Shown here: one piece after another, positions 1 to 6,953 of the stretch
Position numbering within the stretch: the stretch's first letter is position 1
How the letters are laid out: every line of letters begins with the position of its first letter
Assembly: GCF_003853705.1 (NCBI RefSeq)
Contig: NZ_QTQI01000002.1
Location: 1-64,000 of the forward strand
Source of the DNA: Burkholderia sp. Bp8992
Lineage (GTDB): Bacteria > Pseudomonadota > Gammaproteobacteria > Burkholderiales > Burkholderiaceae
Length of the DNA: 64,000 nucleotides
Direction: 5' to 3'
The notes under the pieces: generated by a model
Databases searched by the model: none
What the model was told of the DNA's origin: nothing
Seen by the model: the letters and a program-made list of their open reading frames with translations, nothing else
Program-made: the position numbers and the translations under genes

Positions 1-251
1 CGCGCGCGGCAGTCGACGCCGGCTACGTGCCGAACGACTACCAGGTCGGCCAGACCGGCAAGATCGTCGCACCGCAGTTGTACATCGCAGTCGGTATTTC
101 GGGCGCGATCCAGCATCTGGCCGGCATGAAGGATTCGAAGATGATCGTCGCGATCAACAAGGATCCGGAGGCACCGATTTTCAGCGTGGCCGACTACGGC
201 GTGGTCGGTGACCTGTTCGCGCTCGTGCCGGAAGTCGTCGCGGCGCTTTGA
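1..251 (+). CDS. etfA: Electron transfer flavoprotein alpha subunit, C-terminal part
   Basis: This is the 3' end of a gene that begins before the window; the reading frame starts at base 3 and stops with TGA at 249-251. The visible residues carry the FAD-binding C-terminal signature of ETF-alpha ([20 protein letters not shown], then [10 protein letters not shown] and the [16 protein letters not shown] stretch). ETF shuttles electrons from acyl-CoA and related dehydrogenases to ETF:quinone oxidoreductase in the cytoplasm. The beta subunit is expected just upstream, outside the window. The next gene starts 2 bases after this stop, so the two are probably co-transcribed and translationally coupled. 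Confidence 0.93.
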   Translation, partial: RAAVDAGYVPNDYQVGQTGKIVAPQLYIAVGISGAIQHLAGMKDSKMIVAINKDPEAPIFSVADYGVVGDLFALVPEVVAAL

Positions 252-253
252 CG

Positions 254-781
254 ATGCCGCTGTTCGAATTCAACGGGATGCGGCCGCGCGTCGACCCGTC
301 CGCGTATGTCGACCCGACCGCGGTCGTGATCGGCGACGTGACGATCGGTGCGCGCTGCTACATCGGTCCGCATGCGAGCCTGCGCGGCGACTTCGGTGCG
401 ATCGTCGTGGAGGACGGCAGCAACGTGCAGGACGGCTGCGTGCTGCATGTCGGGATCGGCGAGACATGCCGGCTCGGCGTGAACAGCCACGTCGGCCACG
501 GCGCGATCGTGCATGGCGCGACGCTCGAACCCGACACGATGATCGGGATGAACGCGGTCGTGATGGACGGCGCGACGATCGGGGCGACGACGATCGTCGC
601 CGCGTGCGCGTTCGTGAAGGCCGGTTACGACGTGCCGGGCGGCGTGCTGCTCGCGGGGGTGCCGGGGCGCGTCGTGCGGCGGCTGAGCGACGCGGAGATC
701 GAAGCGAAGGCGAGCGGCACGCGGATCTATCAACAACTGGCGGCGGACTGCCTGAGGACGATCAGGCCGATCGGCGGGTGA
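254..781 (+). CDS. PaaY/CaiE-type gamma-carbonic-anhydrase-like hexapeptide protein
   Basis: This 175-residue protein consists largely of left-handed beta-helix hexapeptide repeats (for example VVIGDVTIGARCYIGPHASL) followed by a C-terminal helical tail. It resembles PaaY (phenylacetate degradation) and CaiE (carnitine metabolism), a gamma-carbonic-anhydrase-related family with thioesterase activity reported for PaaY. His65, His82 and His87 (in LHVG and HVGHGAIVHG) are the likely metal ligands. ATG at 254 follows the etfA stop directly; a TTG at 248 would overlap etfA and is an alternative start. The link to ETF resembles the fix/cai arrangement and hints at acyl-CoA metabolism. The exact substrate cannot be read from sequence. 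Confidence 0.82.
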   Translation: MPLFEFNGMRPRVDPSAYVDPTAVVIGDVTIGARCYIGPHASLRGDFGAIVVEDGSNVQDGCVLHVGIGETCRLGVNSHVGHGAIVHGATLEPDTMIGMNAVVMDGATIGATTIVAACAFVKAGYDVPGGVLLAGVPGRVVRRLSDAEIEAKASGTRIYQQLAADCLRTIRPIGG

Positions 782-896
782 GCGGGGCGCACATCTTTCG
801 CGCGTGCCGGTCAATCGGGACGATACCCGATCAATTGCGTGACACATCGCCCTTGGCTTAAGATCGGCAGGAGTTCACCACACGCGTCCAGCACCA

Positions 897-1145
897 ATGA
901 AAAAGAGCATGAGCCTGCGGGTCGCCGTCATCGCCTCGGCCGTTGCGGCATACAGCATCTACATGCACATCGACCAACTGATCAGCGGCTGCATGTGGGT
1001 CAGGGGCCGTCAGCGCTGCAGTTTCGAAAACAGCGCGAATTTCGAGGGCTGGATGAATCTCGACCTGCTGCTCACGTGTTGCTGGATCGCCACCGCGGTG
1101 GTCGGATGGATGACGTTCGCGCAGTCGGGGAAGAAGCCGGGCTAG
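897..1145 (+). CDS. Small membrane protein, unknown function
   Basis: This 82-residue protein has two hydrophobic segments (about residues 5-22 and 52-74) and three cysteines between them, which fits a two-pass inner-membrane protein with a short Cys-containing loop. I do not recognise the family. The closest purine-rich ribosome site (aggag at 868-872) is about 24 bases before the ATG, further than usual, so the start is uncertain. It lies between the hexapeptide protein and another small membrane protein, all on the same strand. It may be a spurious call, but the membrane topology and codon bias favour a real gene. Confidence 0.5.
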   Translation: MKKSMSLRVAVIASAVAAYSIYMHIDQLISGCMWVRGRQRCSFENSANFEGWMNLDLLLTCCWIATAVVGWMTFAQSGKKPG

Positions 1146-1364
1146 AGGCGTGGCGCACGATTTCCCCTGAACGATCCCGAAGCAGCCGGCGTTCGCGTCA
1201 ATCCTGTCAATCCGTGACAACGCGTATTCGCCGCTCGATGGCGATTCCGTTGCGGATTCAAGCGAGCCGGAAAACCACGCACAAACTTGCTGCCCGCAGG
1301 CGAGATCACGGTGGTTCCGACCGGAATGCGTTGTAGCGCGCGTACGGCGCGAGGGGAGGCTCCC

Positions 1365-1664
1365 ATGCAATTTCCGACCGGATCGGTGGTCGCGCTCAGT
1401 TCGGCGGCCGCGACGATGTTTTCGCTGGGCATGCTGTTTCTCGGCTACTGGGGGCTGCACGAACCGCTGCCCTGGCGGTTCGGCGACTACGTCGTGATCG
1501 TGCCCGCGCTCGCGGGCTTCGCGTGCCTCGCCAGCGTGCCGTTTCTCGCGACGTCGCCGATGAAAACGCCCGACGACGAGTCGCGGATGTTCGTCGCGCG
1601 GCGCGTGTTTTTGTGCGGTGCGAGTGCGGTGTGGTGCGCGATCGTCGCGTCGTTGTTCGTTTGA
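1365..1664 (+). CDS. Small integral membrane protein, unknown function
   Basis: This 99-residue protein has three hydrophobic segments (about residues 8-30, 41-62 and 80-99), so it is probably a multi-pass inner-membrane protein. ATG 1365 was chosen over upstream in-frame starts because a strong ribosome site (gaggggagg, 1351-1359) lies just before it. No family is recognised. It precedes the DUF1326/DUF2182/CusF-like set on the same strand with a 166-base gap, so it may belong to the same neighbourhood, although nothing ties it to metal handling. Confidence 0.65.
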   Translation: MQFPTGSVVALSSAAATMFSLGMLFLGYWGLHEPLPWRFGDYVVIVPALAGFACLASVPFLATSPMKTPDDESRMFVARRVFLCGASAVWCAIVASLFV

Positions 1665-1830
1665 GATCGGGGCGGCGAGACGGTGGCCGGAGCCGCGTTG
1701 CGGGCGCGTGCCGACACGCGTCGTGCGCAGCCGGTACGCAGGGTTTTCACACCGCCATTCCTGCTTTGATTTCCCCATTGCGTGCACTAGATTCGAAGCG
1801 TTTGCATGTCACCGAGCGCGAGGTGGAGCC

Positions 1831-2475
1831 ATGACGCCGTGGGAGATTCAGGGTACCGAAATGATCAGCTGCAATTGCTCATACGGTTGCCCGTGCCAGT
1901 TCAATGCGTTGCCGACCAACGGCAATTGCGAAGCGATGGGGGCGATATCGATCGACAGCGGCCACTACGGCGACGTGGTGCTCGATGGTGTGAGGATCGC
2001 GGTCGTGTTCCAGTGGCCGGGTGCCGTTCACGAAGGCCGGGGCAAGTGCCAGCCGATCGTCGACGAACGTGCCAGCCCCGAGCAGCGCGATGCCGTGCTG
2101 AAGATCATGACCGGTCAGGATACCGATCCATTCGCGACGATGTTCTCGGTGTACGCGTCGACGCTCGAGCACGCGTTCGATCCGATCTTCACGACGATCG
2201 ATTTCGACGTCGATGTCGATGCGCGGCGCGGCCGGATTCACGTCGACGGCGTGTTCGACGCAACCGGCGAACCGATCCGCAACCCGGTGACGGGCGCCGA
2301 GCATCGCGCGCGGATCGACCTGCCGCACGGTTTCGAATACGAGGTGGCGGAAATCGGCTCGGGCTCGGGGCGCTCGCAAGGCAACATCGTGTTGAATCTC
2401 GACGGCACCTATGCGCAGTTCGCGCGGCTGCACATGAACAACCACGGATTGATCCGGCATCGCGTCGCGGCATGA
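1831..2475 (+). CDS. DUF1326 domain-containing protein
   Basis: This 214-residue cytoplasmic protein matches the DUF1326 family. The hallmark is the N-terminal cysteine cluster CNCSYGCPCQF (about residues 13-23), followed by another Cys in NGNCEAM, which looks like a metal or redox site. A good ribosome site (gaggtggag) precedes ATG 1831. Its stop overlaps the start of the next gene (ATGA at 2472-2475), which indicates translational coupling with the DUF2182 membrane protein; the two families are commonly adjacent. No function is established. Binding of a soft metal is my inference from the cysteines and from the CusF-like gene downstream. Confidence 0.85.
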   Translation: MTPWEIQGTEMISCNCSYGCPCQFNALPTNGNCEAMGAISIDSGHYGDVVLDGVRIAVVFQWPGAVHEGRGKCQPIVDERASPEQRDAVLKIMTGQDTDPFATMFSVYASTLEHAFDPIFTTIDFDVDVDARRGRIHVDGVFDATGEPIRNPVTGAEHRARIDLPHGFEYEVAEIGSGSGRSQGNIVLNLDGTYAQFARLHMNNHGLIRHRVAA

Positions 2476-3260
2476 CCCCGTTCGACACCTGGCTCGGCCG
2501 CGAGCGCGTCATCACGCTGCTCGCGATGGCCGCGCTCGCCGGCGTGTGCTGGTTCTACCTGTGGACCGGTGCGGGGACCGGCATGTCGGCACTGGACATG
2601 ACGACGTTCGCGCTCTTTCCGCACCGTCTCGCGGACGACACGGGCAGCATGGATCCATCGCTGCCGACCGTGATCGCGATGTGGTGGGTCATGATGATCG
2701 CGATGATGACGCCCGGCGCGGCGCCGCTCGTGATGCTGTACCGGCGCGTGCTGCGGCATCGCGGCGGCCCTTCCGGCTCGGCGTTCACGTCGGTGTCGCT
2801 GCTGGCCGGCTACCTGACGGCCTGGCTCGCGTTCTCGATCGGCGCCGCGCTGCTGCAGGCGATGCTGCAGCCGGCCGGATTGATCTCCTCGATGATGCTG
2901 TGGTCGAAGAGCGCGGTCCTTTCCGCTGTCGTCCTGGCGCTCGCCGGGCTCTATCAATTCTCGCCGCTGAAGCGCGCGTGCCTGCGGCAATGCCGTGCGC
3001 CGGCGGCGTTCCTGGTTGCGCACTGGCGTCCGGGTATCGCTGGCAGTTTCCTGCTCGGCGCGCGTCACGGCGCGTACTGCGTGGGCTGCTGCTGGCTACT
3101 GATGGCGCTGCTGTTCGTCGGCGGCGTGATGAACGTCGTGTGGATTGCCGCGTTGTCGCTCCTCGTGTTCGCGGAAAAAGTCCTGCCCGGCGGCGAACGC
3201 ATCAGCCGCGCGCTGGGCATCGTGCTGATCGCGTGGGCCGGTGCGACGTTGATCGTGTGA
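2472..3260 (+). CDS. DUF2182 predicted metal-binding integral membrane protein
   Basis: This 262-residue protein has about six hydrophobic segments. It shows the conserved DUF2182 features: a Met-rich transmembrane stretch (MWWVMMIAMMTPGAAPLVML, about residues 74-93), a CLRQCR motif near residues 173-178, and a CVGCCWLLM motif near residues 203-211. The Met and Cys residues placed within or beside membrane helices suggest a path or site for a soft metal ion such as copper. It starts inside the stop codon of the DUF1326 gene and is followed 53 bases later by a CusF-like protein. Its function is undetermined in the family. Confidence 0.85.
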   Translation: MTPFDTWLGRERVITLLAMAALAGVCWFYLWTGAGTGMSALDMTTFALFPHRLADDTGSMDPSLPTVIAMWWVMMIAMMTPGAAPLVMLYRRVLRHRGGPSGSAFTSVSLLAGYLTAWLAFSIGAALLQAMLQPAGLISSMMLWSKSAVLSAVVLALAGLYQFSPLKRACLRQCRAPAAFLVAHWRPGIAGSFLLGARHGAYCVGCCWLLMALLFVGGVMNVVWIAALSLLVFAEKVLPGGERISRALGIVLIAWAGATLIV

Positions 3261-3313
3261 CGGGCGCCGCCGCCCGGCAGCGGAAACTTGCGGGGCCCGT
3301 CGGGAGACTTTCG

Positions 3314-3661
3314 ATGAAAACCTGGTTTCATGCCGTCGCCGCTTGGTGCGCGATGGCTGTCGTCGCGATGCCGGTGTTCGCGGGCGGCGACATGTCCGGC
3401 ATGCAAATGGGCGACACGACGACGTCGGCGCCGGATGCGAAGTTGACCGATGCCGAGGTCAGGGCGGTCGATGCCGGGCGCGGGCGGGTGACGCTGAAGC
3501 ACGGTGCGCTCGACAACGTCGGGATGCCGCCGATGACGATGGCGTTCAAGGTCGGCGACGTGGCGATGATCCCGTCGCTGCATGCGGGCGACAAGGTCCG
3601 GGTTCGGGTTGAACGCGTCAATGGCACGCTCACGATCGTGAAGCTCGTCAAGCGGCCGTGA
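3314..3661 (+). CDS. Periplasmic CusF-like copper-binding protein
   Basis: This 115-residue protein has a clear signal peptide (residues 1-23, ending VFAGG), a short Met/Asp linker (GGDMSGMQMGD), and a CusF-like OB-fold domain at about residues 40-113. The domain holds the metal site KHG...MPPMTMAF; compared with E. coli CusF, the Trp of the Cu(I) site is replaced by Met while the two downstream Met residues are kept. Proteins of this type carry Cu(I)/Ag(I) in the periplasm. It is the third gene of the DUF1326-DUF2182 set, so a shared copper role is plausible. It ends 9 bases from the convergent cupin gene. Confidence 0.85.
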   Translation: MKTWFHAVAAWCAMAVVAMPVFAGGDMSGMQMGDTTTSAPDAKLTDAEVRAVDAGRGRVTLKHGALDNVGMPPMTMAFKVGDVAMIPSLHAGDKVRVRVERVNGTLTIVKLVKRP

Positions 3662-3670
3662 CGGGTGACG

Positions 3671-4126
3671 CTATTCGTCGTGATCGACGAACACCTTGTT
3701 GGCGCCCGCCTTGTACAGCCGCTTGCCGAGTTTCGGGTAGTCGCACACGTCGTGCTCCGGCCGATCGCCGGCGACGATATAGACGAGCGGCAGGTCGCCG
3801 GTATTGAGCATCGTATGCGCGGGGCCGCCGCGCGGGAATCCCATGAAGTCTCCCGGGCCGACCGGACAGGTCTGGCCGCCGATGGTTGCCTCGCCGAATC
3901 CGGACAGCACGTAGACGCATTCCTCGCCGTACAGGTGCCGGTGATATTCGGTCGATTCGTGACCCGGCATCAACGTCATCAGATGGAAGCCCAGTTGCGT
4001 CAGCCCGGTGGCGTCACCCAGTGACCGCTTCAGGCGGACGGCATTCGCGTTCAGCGGATGGACGGAATGCTCGGGTTCCATCGCCGCGATATCGGCGGCG
4101 CTCAGGATGGCTCGCGGGTTGTTCAT
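3671..4126 (-). CDS. Cupin domain protein
   Basis: This 151-residue protein has a single conserved cupin barrel. Motif 1 is seen in YHRHLYGEECVYVLSGFGEATIGG and motif 2 in VGPGDFMGFPRGGPAHTMLN; the histidines and glutamate are those that bind the metal in cupins. There is no DNA-binding domain, so it is a stand-alone cupin, perhaps a sugar isomerase, dioxygenase or metabolite binder; the substrate is unknown. ATG at 4126 gives the conserved start MNNPRAIL, and a longer upstream extension has unnatural composition. It is convergent with the CusF-like gene. An inverted repeat lies about 140 bases upstream. Confidence 0.8.
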   Translation of the reverse strand: MNNPRAILSAADIAAMEPEHSVHPLNANAVRLKRSLGDATGLTQLGFHLMTLMPGHESTEYHRHLYGEECVYVLSGFGEATIGGQTCPVGPGDFMGFPRGGPAHTMLNTGDLPLVYIVAGDRPEHDVCDYPKLGKRLYKAGANKVFVDHDE

Positions 4127-4261
4127 CGTCTGTCTGGTCCGGGGATCGGGGCGCCGGCGGCACGGATTGCAGGCTTTCGGGCAGGTATCGACGATAGCAT
4201 CGTTTGGGGGCGCTCGAAGGAGGCGGCGACGCAGCGCGCGGTCGTTTGACATGTAGTGCTA

Positions 4262-4284
4262 CGTAACACCGGATTCGTGTTACG
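4262..4284. promoter_or_regulatory. Inverted repeat, candidate operator
   Basis: CGTAACAC at 4262-4269 and GTGTTACG at 4277-4284 are perfect inverted copies separated by 7 bases. The site lies in the 344-base gap between the divergent cupin (starts 4126, minus) and the Ser/Gly-rich lipoprotein (starts 4471, plus), where a regulator could serve either gene. A third partial copy (gtgttat) follows at 4288-4294. The cognate regulator is unknown. The rest of the gap shows no gene. Confidence 0.45.
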
Positions 4285-4470
4285 CATGTGTTATCGGAAC
4301 GTAAGGTGCGCGTGCGCCGAAAGATCGGGCGACGGCGCCGTGCGTGGTGCGTGCCACGGGCGTCGGGACGGGGGATCCGCTGAGATTGCGGGACCACCAG
4401 CGGTTCTGATCGCGATGGCACGGTAGATGCTTGCCGGAAGCCCGGAGTTGAATAGCAGACGGGGACTTCC

Positions 4471-5592
4471 ATGCACAAACATTTCATCAACGCGAATGTC
4501 GCGCTCGCCGCCGTTGCTGCGGCGTGTGCGCTGGCGGCATGCGGCGGCGGGGACATCACGGCGCCGACGCTGTCGGGCAACAACATCGGGGCGAGCACGA
4601 GCGGGGCCAGTGGCACGAGCGGCAGCAGCGGCACGAGCGGTAGCAGCGGCACAAGCAGCAGCGGCACGAGCAGCAGCGGTTCGAGCAGCGGCAACACCAG
4701 CGGCTTCGGGACCAGCGGCACGCCGGGCACGAACGGCATCATCAGCTCCGTCGGCGGCGTCGTCATGGCCGCGGGCACGACGATCGACGGCGTGACGCCT
4801 CCCGTCGGCAAGGACGTGACGGCCGGACTCGGCAACACGGTCAACGGCGCCGGCACGATCATTCGCGATACCGCCAATGCGGTGAGCAACGGGATCGGCC
4901 GGATCGGCATCGCATCGAATCCGGTCGGCACGACCGTTGCCGGCCTCGGCTCGCTCGTCGGCTCGGCGAGCAGCCCGGTCACGGGCCTGAGCCAGACCGC
5001 GACGGCGCTCGGCACCGGGCCGCTCGCACCGCTGGCGCCGATCACGGCGCCCATCGGCGGCCTGCTCGATACGGTGGCCGGCGGTCTCCAGGGCGCCGGC
5101 GCGACACTCGGTTCGACGCTGTCGTCGGGCCCGGTGCAACAGGCGACGCAGGCGATCAGCACCGCGATCACGCCGCTCGTCACCACCACCGGCCAGCTCA
5201 CGCAGCAGGTCGGCACGGCAACGGGCCTCGGACAGCCGGTTGCCGGCCTGCTCGGACAGGTCGGCGCGGCGATCACCTCGGCGGGCGGCAAGGTGGCGTC
5301 GGCGTCGTCGCAGCCGATCGTCGGCGCCGTCGGCCAGGTCGTGTCAGCGGTCGGCAACACGGTGACCAATGCGGGCGGCCTCGTGAGTCCGAAAGGCGCG
5401 AACGGCGGCGCGCCGATTCCCGGTCTGGTGATCAGCGTCGCCGGCGGCATGCCGGCGATGGTGATAAACGGCCCCGGGGCCGGTACGGGCGGCGGTGCGG
5501 CGTCGGGCGGCACGGGCAATCCGCTCGCGCCCGTCACGTCGCTGGTGGGTGGCCTGCTCGGCGGTGTGACGGGCGGAGTCGCCGGCAAGTAG
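4471..5592 (+). CDS. Collagen-like/low-complexity exported lipoprotein
   Basis: This 373-residue protein begins with a lipoprotein signal peptide ending in the lipobox LAAC (Cys about residue 24), so it should be lipidated and carried to the envelope. A Ser/Gly/Thr tract (about residues 40-85) made of short SGTSG-like units follows, then a long Gly/Ala/Thr/Val-rich region with recurring LGS, VAGL and TGLG patterns. Burkholderia annotations usually call such proteins collagen-like triple-helix repeat proteins, but the repeats here are not strict Gly-X-Y. It is probably a surface or matrix protein. It stands alone with its own promoter region and is convergent with the Lrp-type regulator. Confidence 0.7.
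   Translation: MHKHFINANVALAAVAAACALAACGGGDITAPTLSGNNIGASTSGASGTSGSSGTSGSSGTSSSGTSSSGSSSGNTSGFGTSGTPGTNGIISSVGGVVMAAGTTIDGVTPPVGKDVTAGLGNTVNGAGTIIRDTANAVSNGIGRIGIASNPVGTTVAGLGSLVGSASSPVTGLSQTATALGTGPLAPLAPITAPIGGLLDTVAGGLQGAGATLGSTLSSGPVQQATQAISTAITPLVTTTGQLTQQVGTATGLGQPVAGLLGQVGAAITSAGGKVASASSQPIVGAVGQVVSAVGNTVTNAGGLVSPKGANGGAPIPGLVISVAGGMPAMVINGPGAGTGGGAASGGTGNPLAPVTSLVGGLLGGVTGGVAGK
4591..4716 (+). repeat. Ser/Gly/Thr codon repeat tract
   Basis: Within the lipoprotein gene, ggc-acg-agc and ggc-agc-agc codon blocks repeat with small variations and encode SGTSG/SSGTS units. Such tracts commonly vary in length between strains by slipped-strand mispairing or recombination. Confidence 0.7.
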
Positions 5593-5710
5593 CCGGAGCG
5601 CGTCGGTCATCTTGGAAAAGGGGGATGGCCGGCCGCTGGCTTGAGATCGGCCGGTCGCCGCCGCTCACGACTTTCGCGGCGCGGCCGGGCCGACAGCGGC
5701 GATCAGCGCG

Positions 5711-6172
5711 TCAGCCGCGATTGCCGTCGAGCTTCGACGGCGGTCGCGCCAGCCCGCGCACCGGCACGGGCGTCGACATCACGATCGACGTGCGCGTTTC
5801 GCCGTACAGGTTGATACGCTCGATCAACTGTTCGAGATGGGTCATGCTGGTCGCGACGAACCGCATCACGTACGAATCCGCGCCCGTCACGTGTCGGCAC
5901 TCGACGACTTCGGGAATCGCTTCCAGCAGCTTGAGGAATTTGGCCTTGGCCGGCTGCGGCACCGTGATGCCGATCAGCGCGCTCACCGGGTAGCCGGCCG
6001 CGGCCGGATTGATCCGGGCCGTATAGCCCTCGATGACGCCGGACGCCTCGAGGCGCTTCACGCGCTCCGTCACCGCCGGCACCGACAGGTGAACCTGGCG
6101 CGCGAGTTCCGTATAGCTGATGCGGGCGTTGGCCTGCAACAGCGCCAGTACCTTCCAGTCCAGATCATCCAT
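5711..6172 (-). CDS. Lrp/AsnC family transcriptional regulator
   Basis: This 153-residue protein has the standard Lrp layout: an N-terminal winged helix-turn-helix (LDWKVLALLQANARISYTEL...VHLSVPAVTERVKRLEASGVI, residues 3-48) and a C-terminal RAM/ligand-binding domain with the conserved GADSYVMRF segment. It senses an amino acid and controls the divergent LysE-type exporter gene, the usual arrangement for this pair. ATG 6172 is preferred because it leaves an operator-like palindrome (6184-6217) in the intergenic region; an upstream in-frame start at 6223 would place the palindrome inside the gene. Confidence 0.9.
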   Translation of the reverse strand: MDDLDWKVLALLQANARISYTELARQVHLSVPAVTERVKRLEASGVIEGYTARINPAAAGYPVSALIGITVPQPAKAKFLKLLEAIPEVVECRHVTGADSYVMRFVATSMTHLEQLIERINLYGETRTSIVMSTPVPVRGLARPPSKLDGNRG

Positions 6173-6183
6173 CGCGGCGGTAT

Positions 6184-6217
6184 TTTTTAAGGTGGAGTCT
6201 CCATTTTTCCTTAAAAA
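6184..6217. promoter_or_regulatory. Palindromic operator between Lrp-type regulator and LysE exporter
   Basis: TTTTTAAGG at 6184-6192 and CCTTAAAAA at 6209-6217 are perfect inverted 9-mers, and a second short palindrome (GGAGTCTCC, 6194-6202) lies between them. The AT-rich dyad in the 116-base divergent gap is the expected form of an Lrp-family binding site that both represses the regulator and controls the exporter. Confidence 0.65.
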
Positions 6218-6288
6218 CTGCATTCAGCGGTGACCGGATTTTCCCTACGATGCCTGTTCAATTCGTTGCATGTCGCAAGGAGCAGGCG

Positions 6289-6921
6289 ATGCTGTTCATC
6301 AAGTCCGTCGTGATGGGGCTGTCGATCGCGGTGCCGGTCGGCCCGATCGGCATGCTGTGCATTCAGCGCAGCCTGAGCCGCGGTTTTCAGGCAGGGTTCG
6401 CGACGGGCATCGGTGCCGCGTGCGCCGATGCGATCTACGGCCTGCTCGGCGCGCTGGGTATCGCGGGCATCGTCACCGCATTCCCGATGCTGACCGTCGC
6501 CCTCAAGATCGCCGGCGGCGCGTTCCTCGTGTGGCTTGCGTGGTCCATCGCGCGCCAGCCGCCGGCCGTGTCGGCGCCGCAGCGCGACCTGCCGCGCACG
6601 ACCATCCTGCGCGACTTCCTGACGACGTTCGGCCTGACGCTGTCGAACCCGATGACGATCCTGTCGTTCGTCGGGATTTTCGCGGCCCTCGGCCCGCTGT
6701 CGGGTTCACACGAAGGGGCGATGCGGCCGGCGGTCGAATGGATGGTCGCCGGCGTGTTCGTCGGTTCGGCAACCTGGTGGCTGTGCCTGAGCGGCGCGAC
6801 GGCCGCGCTGCGCACGAGGATGTCGTTCGCGTTCATGCACCGGTTGTCGCGCGTGTCGGCCGCCGTCATCGCGGCATTCGGCGTGATCCAGCTGGCCGCG
6901 GGCGTGCGCGGCCTTGTCTAG
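6289..6921 (+). CDS. LysE/RhtB family amino-acid exporter
   Basis: This 210-residue inner-membrane protein has about six hydrophobic helices. It has the family's N-terminal signature (GLSIAVPVGPIGMLCIQRSLSRGFQAGFATGIGAACADAIYG) and the mid-protein GLTLSNPMTILSF motif. It would export an amino acid or related compound to prevent toxic build-up. ATG 6289 is chosen because AAGGAG at 6277-6282 sits 6 bases before it; an in-frame ATG at 6250 lacks such a site. It is divergent from the Lrp-type regulator, its likely controller, and convergent with the BtuB-like receptor. Confidence 0.9.
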   Translation: MLFIKSVVMGLSIAVPVGPIGMLCIQRSLSRGFQAGFATGIGAACADAIYGLLGALGIAGIVTAFPMLTVALKIAGGAFLVWLAWSIARQPPAVSAPQRDLPRTTILRDFLTTFGLTLSNPMTILSFVGIFAALGPLSGSHEGAMRPAVEWMVAGVFVGSATWWLCLSGATAALRTRMSFAFMHRLSRVSAAVIAAFGVIQLAAGVRGLV

Positions 6922-6930
6922 TACCCCGAC

Positions 6931-6950
6931 GCTGGCGCCAAGGCGCCGGC
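6931..6950. terminator. Hairpin between convergent lysE-like and btuB-like genes
   Basis: A GC-rich inverted repeat (gctggcgcc/ggcgccggc) with a 2-base centre lies in the 32-base convergent gap. There is no clear T-run, so intrinsic termination is uncertain. Confidence 0.35.
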
Positions 6951-6953
6951 CCG

